DNA of 64,000 nt from Meconema thalassinum (lineage: Eukaryota > Arthropoda > Insecta > Orthoptera > Tettigoniidae): contig OX336389.2 in NCBI GenBank assembly GCA_946902985.2, forward strand, positions 148,603,099 to 148,667,098, read 5' to 3'. The notes beneath the pieces were generated by a model that worked only from the letters and a program-made list of their open reading frames with translations, made no database searches and had not been told where the DNA came from. Each line of letters starts with the position of its first letter. Position 1 is the stretch's first letter. Of this stretch, positions 9,130 to 18,887 are shown piece by piece. Made by a program: the position numbers and the translations under genes.

Positions 9130-9660
9130 TAAAAAGACAAGAGACCATGTGGTGTTTTTTTCCATTATTATTGACTAGAAGTTTCATCATTATAATTATA
9201 AATAAACTGTATAAAAATCATATATAAATGGTAATTGAACAAAACCTATTTTTAAATGCCAAACAATAAAAAAGGACAGCAGTGCATCATTATTCATCAA
9301 TAGTATCATTATGATCATTATAAAAATTTAATAAAAATTACTAATGGTAGTAAACCTATTTTTAAATCACAAACAATAAAAAGGACAAAAGTCCATCATT
9401 ATTGACTAATAGTTTCATCATTATCATTATAAAAATAATTGTATAGAAAATCATATAAATCGTAATTGTACTAAACCTATTTTTAATTCACAAACAATAA
9501 AAAAGGATAAAAGTCCATCATTATTAATCAATAGTAACAAGATTATAATAATAGAAAAAATGTATAAAAATTGCCATAAATGCTATTTTAAATCACAAAC
9601 AATAAAAAAGGACAAGAGTCAATATTTATTATCATTATTGATAAAGTACTGTAAGTTGAA
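9130..9660. repeat. AT-rich tandem repeat, ~105-120 bp units
   Basis: The phrase aaacaataaaaaaggac recurs near 9262, 9371, 9493 and 9597, each followed by a related catcattattgac-type block. About 4.5 diverged units lie directly downstream of the phospholipase gene. No gene is seen here. Confidence 0.8.
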
Positions 9661-9806
9661 ACGTCATGTGCTTAAGGCTCGCTTATTGTTGATCCAACAA
9701 CCCCTGATGCACTACAACCACAAGTAAAACAAAATCATGTTTTAAAAGTAGGTGATACTGGCGTATGAAATCATTATTAAGTCTAGGACTATGTTTTGTA
9801 AAACGC

Positions 9807-9808
<2 letters not shown>

Positions 9809-9868
<60 letters not shown>
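9809..9868. repeat. (TTA)n microsatellite
   Basis: About 20 uninterrupted tta/att units. Confidence 0.95.
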
Positions 9869-10490
9869 GAATTAAATAACATGTTATTATGATTTGAAAA
9901 AAAACAAGGTTTAGTGCTAAATCATATCAGCAGTAAAGGCAATGTGACGTTAACTTTAAATTATTTATTTATTTAGTAAATAGGGTTAAATAATTTTCTT
10001 GTTAAAGATATGTCTCTCGAACTGTTTTTTTTTACTTGTGGCTGTGGTGCATAACGGGGTGCTCAATGGACAAGCGAACCTTAAGCGCATAACATTTGAA
10101 CTTATTTTTAAAAAACTATTCATGTACAACAAAATTAAAAAAGGTTAACTAATTGGAAACATGGGTCTTAGGTATGATTCTATACACATAACCTCTAAGG
10201 CTAAAAACTTCTCCCATTTAGCAGAACTTACAAAAAAATACCATTCACCTATGCTCATCATAGGCAACATTCTATTGACATTGCTTAAGAAAAAAAGAGG
10301 TAACACATTATTATTATAATATTATTATTATTTACCATCATGAACGTTGAGCAACAATTAATATACGTCAAACTGTTGAGCACCAAAAAATAATTTTATT
10401 TTATTGTAGTTATTAAAAAGTAAGGTATTAGTAAACAAAAGTCATGGCTAGCGTACAATGATTATTCGTTTTCTACTTTTACAACACGAA
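9869..10490. other. AT-rich Polinton non-coding DNA
   Basis: No supported gene. Contains a second short ATT-rich run near 10310-10331. Confidence 0.5.
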
Positions 10491-10757
10491 TCATGCATCG
10501 ATTATTCTTTTCACCTCATAGATTAAATAGACAAGGTGAATACTCGAATTGACATCCTCCATGACATCATCAGGTATACTATTAAATCGTGAGGGAAGAA
10601 ATGTCTCAAAGTCTTGACAAATGCAAAGATCTCGTTCACCAAATTTGGTTTTTAATTTTTTTATTTTATGAATGCGAAAGGGTGTTTGTGTAGGCAATTC
10701 ACTAATTTTCTAGCGTGCAAAGCCGCAATCTTGGCCAATGGCGTTCAAGGCGTCCAT
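10491..10757 (-). pseudogene. Second copy of the small OB-like Polinton protein
   Basis: The minus-strand product begins MDALNAIGQDCGFAR at 10757, hits a TAG at 10710-10712, and continues in the same frame with ISELPTQTPFRIHKIKKLKT, FGERDLCICQDFETFLPSRF and a diverged tail. It is clearly paralogous to the gene at 124-402, including the N-terminal N-A-x-GQ-x-CG start. The two copies face each other from the ends of the left half. The stop makes this copy a pseudogene, or it starts downstream at the ATG-less MPTQ position, which is less likely. Confidence 0.6.
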
Positions 10758-10800
10758 GGTTGTCTATAAGGAAATAAAAGAGTGTTATTTTTTAACACTC

Positions 10801-10811
10801 TGATTCTTATA
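10801..10811. repeat. Left target-site duplication of the RTE-like LINE
   Basis: tgattcttata occurs here and again at 26803-26813, immediately after the LINE tail. The identical 11-mers bracket 10812-26802. Confidence 0.75.
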
Positions 10812-11162
10812 AGGGATAAGGCGACCACTTTTATCAAGTGCCAACGGTTTCTTCGGAGGGCGGATGAGCGGTTAGAAGAAGGGCACTCTCTTGTCCTTGG
10901 AGGGGGAAACTGCTCCTAAAGGCGGAAGAGCTACTAGGTGGCCAACGGCATAGAATGGAGAAGGCAACGGGAAATCACTCCATTAAAGATCCTAGGATAT
11001 CCCAAGTATAGCAGCCATGATGAGTTTATCTATTGATTGTGATTCTACTGATCATGGGAATCGGAAACCAAGATCCGGCAAGAGAGGAAGCAGTAGCGAG
11101 GCCTTTTCGGTCGTCATTCAACGAAACCCTCGCAATGACAATTGCAAATTTACTGTTGGTAC
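10812..11162 (+). mobile_element. RTE-like LINE, 5' segment
   Basis: This is the 5' untranslated region and the first codons of the LINE whose body continues at 23998. A GC-rich leader (ggagggcggatgagcgg) leads to a frame ending near caatgacaattgcaaattta, just before the endonuclease domain. LTR element A is inserted after base 11162. The 351 bp here plus about 2.8 kb downstream give about 3.15 kb, the usual size of a full RTE/BovB-type element. Confidence 0.7.
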
Positions 11163-11850
11163 TGGACCCATGTATCATTGGCTCAAAGGGGGGTCGAACC
11201 CATGTATTTTTGTAAAAGGAAGGAAGGAAATATACAGTCTTCAGAGGAACATAGAAAGATTTCAAGCAAGGATGCTAGCATAACGTTGGGTAAGAAGCTG
11301 GACCCAGGTGGCCAGGAAATGAGATCATGGCTGACTCATTGATAAGGAGCCGGTCACGAATATAAATAGAAGGAGTGGAAAGTTCCAGGCGTATGAGAGA
11401 GAACACGTTTCGGAAATCGCCCTTACCTTGCATTAAAACGGCAACAGCGCAACTGTGCCAGAAGAAGAATAATTAAATTTAACCCATTTGCAAGAAAAAA
11501 AGTAAGTAAATAAATACAGCATTGCGAATCATTTCGGATTAGAGATTTTTGTGTGGAGAAAAACCTTTTAATAATTGCCCAGGAGAGAAGTGCAAACGTA
11601 GCATACGTCATCGGGGATTTACTGAGACCCGAGGAGTGGGGAATCAAAAAATCAACAGCAACACCCACACAGCTAAAGACTAAAAATTATTTTATATCTC
11701 AGAAATGCACGATCGATTTTCATGTGCAGTGAGGTCATTTGACGTTTAGAAAACGAGCTTTCTGGAGATATAATTTTTATAAATGTGCGACAATTATTTC
11801 AAAAGTTGGTCACGAAAAAGACTAGGATTTTATCTTTTTTGACTAAATGG

Positions 11851-11858
11851 TATAAAAG
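11851..11858 (+). promoter_or_regulatory. TATA box of copy A 5' LTR
   Basis: tataaaag lies about 25-30 bp before the first unit of the hairpin array, a normal spacing for transcription start. The same box is at 19575-19582 in the 3' LTR, tatataaat at about 41388 in copy B and ataaaaa near 62460 in copy D. Confidence 0.7.
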
Positions 11859-11880
11859 TCCAGGCCAAGCCAGACCAAAC

Positions 11881-12290
11881 ATGCAGTTATTGTCAGCCTG
11901 CGGGCGTGACACTGTGTCACTATCATCGAATGCAGTTTCCGACAGCCCAAGGGGGGCGTTACGCTGTATCACATCGAATGCAGTTACTAGTCCGTCCAGG
12001 GGGCGTGACGTTGGAGCATCACCATATGCAGTTATTCCGAGAGCCCGAGAGGAGGCATCCGGCTGTATCAGTAAATGCAGTTTCCGACAGCCCAAGGGGG
12101 GCGTCATGCTGTATCACATCGAATGCAGTTATTCTGAGAGCCCGAGAGGGGGTGTGCGGCTGTATCACACATCCAATGCAGTATTATTCCGTCCAGGGGA
12201 CGTGAGGCTACATCACGAAGTATTCAAACGTATGAACCTCAGGGGAGGTCATACCGAACAACAAGTATAAGCAGTAAATGCAGTTCACGA
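11881..12290 (+). repeat. Array of ~49-bp hairpin-prone units in LTR A
   Basis: Units begin atgcagtt at 11881, 11930, 11978, 12026, 12075, 12123, 12176 and 12276. Each holds a short GC hairpin (such as gcc..ggc around cgggcgtgac) and a gctgtatcac or ctgtgtcac element. Spacing is 48-53 bp, with one double-length gap. The array starts at the inferred transcription start, so it would form the first few hundred bases of the RNA. Frames stay open across it on both strands, which reflects composition rather than coding. Confidence 0.8.
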
Positions 12291-13048
12291 CAGACTCCTT
12301 GAGGGGAGATGCTACATCACATCGTATAACCAGTAGCCGATTGCCAGAGGGCGTCGCTGTATCGACAACCAACGTACATCCGTAAGGAGTGGCCGATAAG
12401 TATTATCAAAGTATCGCCGTGTGGAGAATTAGGTAAATCCTAATTACAGGACTTAGTTCCGCCAGTATAAATTTTACAATGAAAAGTTCAAGAATTACAG
12501 TCAGATTAGGCTGCAAACTTAGAGAATCGGCGATAGGTCTTCAAAAATACAGTCCAAGTAAACGACCGAAATATCGTAGCAGTTTTGAAGTACCATAAAA
12601 GCGAGATAAACATTCTATCAACGTATAAGAATCCGATCAGGGTTGGACCAAAATTAAGGTTCGCATAGGGTTCTGAAAAATAGGAATTCGAGGACAGAAT
12701 AAGCGGAAAGGAGAAGAAATTCTAGACATTGTTTCAAGGAAACAAATAAATTATAAAACGCACTAAGTTACGAGGAGTATTAGTTGCTAGAAATCAATAG
12801 GTCGCCGATAGATTATCTGGGAGACCGTGGACAAGATAGACTTTCACTAGACAACAAATAGGGTCTAGAAAGAAGCAGTTCGAGCCAATAATAATCGTAG
12901 CTGATCGTCAGGAAGTCGAAATTGAAGGAGTACTATTCCAGGGAAGAAGTAGATGGTTCGAGACTTTCATATTGGTTAGAGAGGAAGCCGACATTTACGA
13001 ATTTCACCCTTGGAGACGGGAGGTCAAGACATCCCGTGTGAAAGGTTT

Positions 13049-13054
13049 AATAAA
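13049..13054 (+). promoter_or_regulatory. Polyadenylation signal in LTR A
   Basis: aataaa in the context ggtttaataaagcc, conserved at about 20777 in the 3' LTR and at 42229-42234 in copy B. It would put the R region at roughly 11.88-13.07 kb. Confidence 0.55.
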
Positions 13055-13272
13055 GCCTTAGTGATTAGAATCTGTGAAGTGTAAATATATAAAAAAATTG
13101 TGTTAAAGAGTAATATTTTTTAGTGATTTTTATTGTGTATTATTGAAGAATACACCAGTGAATTTTAAAATGTCACCAGTGTTTAATATATCTGAGTTAT
13201 ATGTGTGTCAAGATATGGCAATATGTGAAATGAATTTGTGCAAAATGGAGTAATCACAAATAGTGGCCAAAA

Positions 13273-13321
13273 ATGAAACGTCGTTGGGAGGTACGGCATT
13301 GGACCGTCTGAACATGTGAGT
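13273..13321 (+). promoter_or_regulatory. Conserved mini-ORF next to a 5' splice donor
   Basis: An ATG opens a 12-codon frame, MKRRWEVRHWTV, ending at TGA 13309-13311, five bases before a consensus splice donor GTGAGT at 13316-13321. Copy B has MKHRWKARYWTV with GTAAGT (42449-42497) and the diverged copy D has MFHRWRIRSMTV with GTGAGT (63861-63904). The joint conservation suggests a real leader exon end. Confidence 0.55.
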
Positions 13322-15235
13322 AATCATTTTCATTATGTTTTGGTGTTGGGGAAGTGTTTGTGTACAATCCACCGGAGTTTGAGAAGTAGGGATGTTGTTG
13401 AGTAACAGATAACAGAATAAGAGCGCGGTCTGAACAAATAAGAATTGAGAAATTATAAAATAATTATGTGAATGAATAAATCCTTTAGAGGAAAAGTATG
13501 AAGTAAAATATCAGTATGTTTGATAAATATTGTAAAAGCAAGCGTAATAATAATAATAATAATGAAAAGTATATAAATGAAGATAAATTTGAATTATATG
13601 AAAGAAATAGCTTTTGAGCTTTTGTAAGGAATAAAGATATGATATGAACACGAGTTCTTAAAGTATAGTGATTATCGTCTCGGGGGAGGATAAATATAAA
13701 ATAATGGAAATGTAGATCAAATGTTGATTTTTGAACTTACCAGTTCTTTGGAAGACGCTAGGCTTTAAAGTAATGTGTAGCGCATTGTCGCGTATTAAAG
13801 TAATTTATCACGCTAGGAAGGCGTTGAATCTAAATATACTTGGCAAATTAATTTTGAGGGACAGTTGATTGCGGTAATTGAGCTATGTTGTAAGTCCTCC
13901 ATTATGGGATTAATTCCCGAGGCCATGCGTGTTGTATTGAATTAAATAATAGGGAGCGTATTTGTTGCATTGATGAGCACAGGTTAGACTGAGGTCACCT
14001 TAAACGCTGAATTGTTGTAAGTCCTCCATTATGGGAAGGGTTCCCGAGGCAGTCAAGAGAGTCGACCCCAGACTCGTATAGTTGTGAAAGCCCCTAAATA
14101 TCGTCGTTGTATTGAATTATTCTTACCCATCAACGATGACACTTCATAATTAATAAATGCCAAGGTTACGAAAGTGGTCTGTGAACCTATATAAAATGTT
14201 GTTAAAGATTGAATGAAAGAAACGCCAGGTCTACTCAAAAGAACTGTGGAAAGGATATAGCTGGTTTAAAAGCATGAATGTAGTGGTCTCGAGGCGAGAC
14301 ATAGAGCCGTCCCTCCCTGGCCATAAATCAAGTCAAGTGTACGGTCAGACTCCTTGTTGGGGTAGGGTCGGAGAGAACCGTCTGGAAGACGTAATAATAC
14401 ACCGTGAGTGTTTAGGAGTTGTTAATGACCCGGGATTTGAACCGAGGTCCTTGTAGATTGAAAGTACCGCTTGCCAGTTCAGATCGTAGCTTTCTTATGT
14501 GATAATGGTCTTTTAAGACAAATAAATAAAAATCCCTAAGGTAATGTTGCATTGATGTAGGATTTCACGAGTTCACTGAGGACAATTAGATTCCGGGAGT
14601 AATCATAATTTTTACTTTGTTCAAGTAGTCTTTGGTAGCTCTGGAGTACACAAGTATTTTCCCGATCACTGTAGTGAATTTGTTATCTTGAGAGAGATGG
14701 TAACGTTGAGAACATTGTTGAATGCCCAGAATTTTAAGTAAAGGAATAACATATACTGTAAAGATGATTATATAGTGTTTTAATTGCAAGAAACTCATAA
14801 AATAAATATTGAGGTGTGTAAAAGAATGACACCGTTCATATTGGAATGCATCGAGCCAGTGGAGCTCGTAATTATATTGAACTTTTAAAAGAGATACTTT
14901 ATGGAAGTGAAAAGAAGTATAAGTTGGTTAGTTTGATGGAAACCATTTATTTTAATATAATGTTTGTTTAATTTTTATATCTTCCTTGTTCACTTTGAAC
15001 AAGTTTAGAAGGATTTGGTCAATAGTTTATTTGTTTCATTTGTTGGTAGCGCCATAATTTTGGTTAATTAAATGTGTTAAAATAGGAGTTGAATTTGTTT
15101 TTATTTTGGAAGTGTATCCTCTATTTAATCCAAAATGTGTAAGTCACAGAGTGGGAGTACATACCATAACCCCGAAAATCCCGATTTGAGCATTGCTGGC
15201 ATACTGTGATTTGCATATTTCTTGCTGGAAGGGCA

Positions 15236-15610
15236 CAGGGGGGCATAGAAGTACTGTGCTTGGATTAATAATTAGAGGAACACTGAAGACGGTCATTTCA
15301 TGTAAAAGTAAAATAATGATAGGAATAGCTACAACATATAATGTTAACTGACCGCATGGGTCCCTAGAAACTCACACCGAGCAGCCCTGAAATTAAAAAC
15401 CCCCTAGCAAAACATACCTTTTTGGCGCCCAGTACGCAGGGATGAGTTTTCCTAGGGAAAACCCGAGTTTTCTCGAAAAATCAAAATTTTCATTAAAAAA
15501 ATGGTTTTTCGAAATTTTGAATTTTTAAATACTTCCATAAAGGTTTCTGAGATTGAATAAAGATATCAAAAGGGTACGTTTTAGTAAACACCCGTACCAA
15601 AGTAAAGATT
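15236..15610 (+). other. Leader of copy A, with candidate primer-binding site
   Basis: The leader is well conserved with copy B (44409-44790). The only motif resembling a tRNA primer-binding site is tggcgcccagtacgcaggg at 15423-15441, about 187 bp downstream of the LTR edge, much farther than usual. No gene is seen. Confidence 0.55.
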
Positions 15611-16437
15611 TTGAATTTGGGACACAATGGTTCATATTGCCACCTCTCAAGCATGTACCAGCGATGTGGCATGAGTAGCCCACTGTATTCTATTAAGACG
15701 GTATTGAGTGAGGAATTGCAAGGGCTTTTGGTGGCTATAAAAGCCGATAGTAAGGAAAAGTTGGAGGCCATAGACAATAAGTTGGACAGCCAACAGGGTG
15801 AAAATAAAAAGGAGTTCGAATCCATAAATCACAATTTAGGATTTTTAAAAACTATTAGTGAGAACATGGGGACTAAATTAGAAGCTATCGAGGCCGACTG
15901 TATAACAATGAACTGAAGGCTGAGATAGAAAAGATAAAAACAGAAAATGGGGATAACATTAAAGAACAGTTGAAAGTGGTAAAAGATGAGACATTAGCGT
16001 CTATAAAAGCCGACAGTAAAGCAAATAATAAGGCACTGAAGGCTGAAATAAAAGAAACAATGAATAATAGATTCCAAGGTTTTAACGCTTAGTTTGGGAA
16101 TAAGTTAAATGATTTAAAAGGGGAAATCACAAATAAAATTGAAAAGGAAAATGGGGCACTTCAGTCAGGATTGCAAGACCAAATATATATCTTGAAGGAA
16201 AGTACGGTAAAATCCCAAACTGAATGTCAAGAAAATTTTAAAAATTTAGAAGGTAATTTTGGTTCTATAAAAACTAAATTAAATAACATGGAAAAAACCT
16301 GTAAAGAGAATGTAGACGGATGTAAAAATGAACTTGTAACCCAGATCCAAGGTGTGCAGGAAAAGTTAGAAGCTCAGATACAATCTAACACTAAGATTTG
16401 TGAGATATCCCGGGATGAGATGAAAAAAAAGTGTTAG
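15611..16437 (+). pseudogene. Coiled-coil ORF1 of copy A (degenerate)
   Basis: Reading frames at 15611-15916 and 16171-16437, with a broken stretch between, encode long heptad-like helices such as KLEAIDNKLDSQQGENKKEFESINHNLG. They match the start of the coiled-coil ORF1 of copy B from 44881, base for base over long stretches. Lesions include a two-base loss near 15915 that changes frame, a TAG at about 16090 and the stop at 16435. It corresponds to the region ahead of gag in B, and is probably an assembly or RNA-packaging extension. Confidence 0.65.
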
Positions 16438-16462
16438 TGATCTAGGAGACAGATTTGTCGGG

Positions 16463-16990
16463 GTGGAGAAAAAGATAAAAGAGATACGAGAAGACCTCGA
16501 TACCAGAGGTGACGTTAAGCCGGAAATTATAAAAGAAAAAGAAGTCATGGTGCCGGAAGAGCCCGAAATTGATATTAGAGAAGAAGAAGAAGAAGTAGAA
16601 ATCGTAATGACTCCAGTGGAAACTGATAAAAACTTTGAGATCCTTCCTGAAGAACAAATGGAGACTCAAGAGGAAATGAGAATTCCAGAACAGGAGGTAA
16701 CAAAAGAATTAAAAGCAGTGGGAAGGGAAATAATAATTCTTGAAGAAATGAAGAAAGTAAATGAAACGATAATAGAAACCATCGTCGAAGCACAGATGGA
16801 AGCAGGGGTTCAAGATTTCACAAAAACGGAAAAGGAAAACTTAGAAGAAATTCAGGAGGATAAGAAAGATAAGAAACAACTCGAAGAAGAAGAAGAAGAA
16901 GGAAAATTGAAAGCACAGATCCTAGAATTAATGATAAAATGTCAGGATTGCCAACGAAAGAAAAGAGAAATGGAAACAGATCCAAACTAG
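16463..16990 (+). pseudogene. Acidic coiled-coil protein segment fused to ORF1 remnant
   Basis: The first ~25 residues (EKKIKEIREDLDTRGDVKPE) match the end of the copy B coiled-coil ORF. After about 16545 the sequence is unrelated to B and becomes Glu/Lys rich, with a heptad-like MTP-VETD to EEEEEEGKLKAQILEL pattern and a terminal KCQDCQRKK. A TAG at 16988-16990 ends the frame, but the same frame stays open afterwards through the Elongin-like segment to 18253. The two may therefore have been one protein of about 590 residues. The junction near 16545 marks where copy A departs from its autonomous relative. Confidence 0.65.
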
Positions 16991-18253
16991 AGCCAAGAAA
17001 ACCTCAAAAGAAGAGATGAGATTGTTGGAAAGAGTGAAGAAAAGAGAGGAGATGCCTTTGAAAGTAATCAGGAAAGAGGAAGAAGACCGAAATTGGTAGT
17101 CGGTTTACAAGAGAATAGATACCATCTAGAAACTAGGAAAGGAGGAGAGATAACGTACAATGCCTTGGAGAAAGAGGACGCTCAAGCGTATTTCAGTTGG
17201 AAGCTTCGTAAAAAGAAAAGGAATGAAAGAAAGGAAAAATGGAAAAAGGGAGATAGAAGGAGAGCACGCTTATGGACAAGGATGAAAGGAAGACGGAGAT
17301 GGTTCATAGAACAAAAGAGATATAGAGTGTGGAAAAGAAGGAATAAAACTTATATAGAAATAAGAAGACGAGAGAATATGGAATGTAAGGAAATAAGAGA
17401 AGAGGGAGAAAGAGTAAGGGATGAAGAGAGCAAGAAAGATGCTGAGATCATAAAGAAAATAGAGCATTATATAAGAGCCATAGAAAGATGTGAAGGAAAT
17501 GAAGAAAGAACGATGCATTGTTTAAAACAATTATATAACTTACCGATAAATGTTCAGCATCTGGAGAAAACAGGAATTGGCAAGGTTGTAAATGGAATGA
17601 GAAAAAGAAACGGTTTGGTAGGAGATGTATCCCGAGCCTTGATAAAACTTTGGAAGGAAATGGTAATGGAAGACCAAAGTGATAAAGAAGAGTGCGAAAG
17701 TGAAGAAAGAGAAAGAGATACTATGGAAATAGAAGATAATGAAAGTGGCGAAGAAGAATTAGAAGGTGAAGAGAAAGAAAGTGATGAGATGGAAACAGAA
17801 GATAATGAAAGTGAAGAAGAAAATGAAGAAGAAGAAGAAGACGAAGAACAAGAGATGGTGGGATATGAAAGTATGGAATTGACAAATACCATCATTTATT
17901 ATCAAAAAGCCATTGAAAGGTGTATGGGTAATGAAAATTTTTTGTTGTATTGCTTAAGCATATTAAAACATTTACCCATAACAGTTCGACAGCTAATAGA
18001 AACAAATGTTGTAGAGACAGTTGAAGGTATTCACGAACAAGGAGGATACGTGAATATACGAGCTCAAGAGTTGCTTATAAAATGGGAAAATGAAATGATA
18101 GAAGATTTAAGAGCAGGAGGAGAAGACGTTATGGAAATGGGAAATATAGTCGAGGGAAATAATGAGGAAGACTCAGAAGAAGAAGAGAATGAGGAAGAAG
18201 AGCAAGGAGGAATAATAACAGTTGGAGATGTAAGGTGGAGGCACAAAGGATAG
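16991..18253 (+). CDS. Captured protein with two Elongin A/TFIIS N-terminal-type domains
   Basis: The frame is open for 420 codons. Counting residues from 17093, residues 1-118 are very basic with RRRARLWTRMKGRRRWF. Residues about 119-190 form a TFIIS N-terminal helical-bundle domain (LW/TND) closest in appearance to Elongin A: LKQLYNLPINVQHLEKTGIG, then GKVVNGMRKRNG, GDVSRALIKLWKEM. After a Glu/Asp-rich linker a second, more diverged copy at about 264-337 reads LSILKHLPITVRQLIETNV and AQELLIKWENEM. Both share AIERC-x-GNE, so the second is a duplicate. In hosts this domain docks transcription elongation factors. It sits where B has gag-pol, implying transduction of a host gene. Confidence 0.75.
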   Translation, partial: SQENLKRRDEIVGKSEEKRGDAFESNQERGRRPKLVVGLQENRYHLETRKGGEITYNALEKEDAQAYFSWKLRKKKRNERKEKWKKGDRRRARLWTRMKGRRRWFIEQKRYRVWKRRNKTYIEIRRRENMECKEIREEGERVRDEESKKDAEIIKKIEHYIRAIERCEGNEERTMHCLKQLYNLPINVQHLEKTGIGKVVNGMRKRNGLVGDVSRALIKLWKEMVMEDQSDKEECESEERERDTMEIEDNESGEEELEGEEKESDEMETEDNESEEENEEEEEDEEQEMVGYESMELTNTIIYYQKAIERCMGNENFLLYCLSILKHLPITVRQLIETNVVETVEGIHEQGGYVNIRAQELLIKWENEMIEDLRAGGEDVMEMGNIVEGNNEEDSEEEENEEEEQGGIITVGDVRWRHKG

Positions 18254-18887
18254 GAAAAGGATTATTCCAGCATAGCTAACGGGTTAAGCCGCATGCACCC
18301 GTTAAAGAATAAGAGAATAAAGGAAATTTTGCTTGAAATACCATCTCAAGAAGAGATGAGGAAAACGGAAGAAAACCAAGAAGAGTCGGGTGAGGATAGA
18401 CCGAGCTCTTAGAAGACAAAAGAAATTTTACAGACTTGGAGTCTGAAAACAAGAGTGAAGAAGTAAAGGGTTAAGCCGCATGCACCCATAAGGTATTAAC
18501 AATAGGTCAATAGGTTGACAGTACATTATGAGGAAAGAGAAATAAACCGGCAAGATACCCGTCCTATAAAACGAGGAAAGAAATAAAGCTGTTTGACTCA
18601 AGTTTGGAGAGCGCACCAGACTAGGGGAGAGTCATAAAACACCCGAACGAGACGAGTAATTTATAGCCCTGAGTGTAGACGTCAGCGAGGGGAAATGAAT
18701 GAATAGGATCTTTGTAGACCCAAATACAAGCCAGAGAGGAAGAGATTTTAAAGGAATAAAGAAACAGAAGGTACGGATAAACGTTATGAATGGCTTCGAC
18801 AATAAAAGAAAAATAAGATTTTATGAATAATTGACATAAATTTCCTCAAAATTTTTCGAAAATTTATTTACCTAAGGAGGGGAGAGA
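18254..18887 (+). other. 3' untranslated part of copy A and polypurine tract
   Basis: No gene is seen. The last 110 bp align with the 3' end of copy B (ttgaataattga, aaatttcctcaaaatttttcg). A purine run aaggaggggagaga at 18874-18887 abuts the 3' LTR and is the polypurine tract. A repeated phrase gggttaagccgcatgcaccc occurs at 18284 and 18470. Confidence 0.6.

Larger units (their letters stand above)
1..10811. mobile_element. Polinton/Maverick (adintovirus-like) element, left half
   Basis: This stretch carries a cluster of genes typical of Polintons: an FtsK/HerA packaging ATPase, an adenain-like cysteine protease, a putative minor capsid protein, a phospholipase A2 and several small proteins that I associate with arthropod Polintons. 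It resumes at 26814, after an RTE-like LINE inserted at an 11-bp target site. Many genes carry stops or frameshifts, so this is an old genomic copy. I did not find an integrase or a convincing major capsid gene; they may lie upstream of base 1 or be lost. Terminal inverted repeats were not identified. SINE and LINE insertions further break the left part. Confidence 0.8.
11163..15235 (+). repeat. 5' LTR of retrotransposon copy A (4073 bp)
   Basis: The LTR starts TGGACCCATG and ends AAGGGCA. It matches 18888-23997 almost throughout, apart from a piggyBac insertion in the latter. A related LTR is at 40701-44408 and a diverged one at 61770. Recognisable parts in order are a TATA box (11851), a tandem hairpin-unit array (11881-12290), a polyadenylation signal (13049), a mini-ORF with a splice donor (13273-13321), two copies of ttgtaagtcctccattatggg (13889 and 14013), and an antisense tRNA-like B box (about 14435). 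At ~4 kb it is exceptionally long for an LTR. Ends are accurate to about 4 bp. Confidence 0.9.

Noticed and set aside
11785..12270. 161-codon plus-strand frame and 102-codon minus-strand frame over the LTR A hairpin array
   Set aside because: Several frames on both strands stay open because the repeat unit lacks stops; no start context or conserved protein length between copies.
14427..14500. Possible functional tRNA gene on the minus strand of the LTR
   Set aside because: Only the B-box half looks convincing; no complete cloverleaf could be read.
17554..17895. Ser-rich minus-strand frame opposite the Elongin-like ORF
   Set aside because: It is the complement of Glu/Lys codons (gaa/gag), a typical shadow frame.
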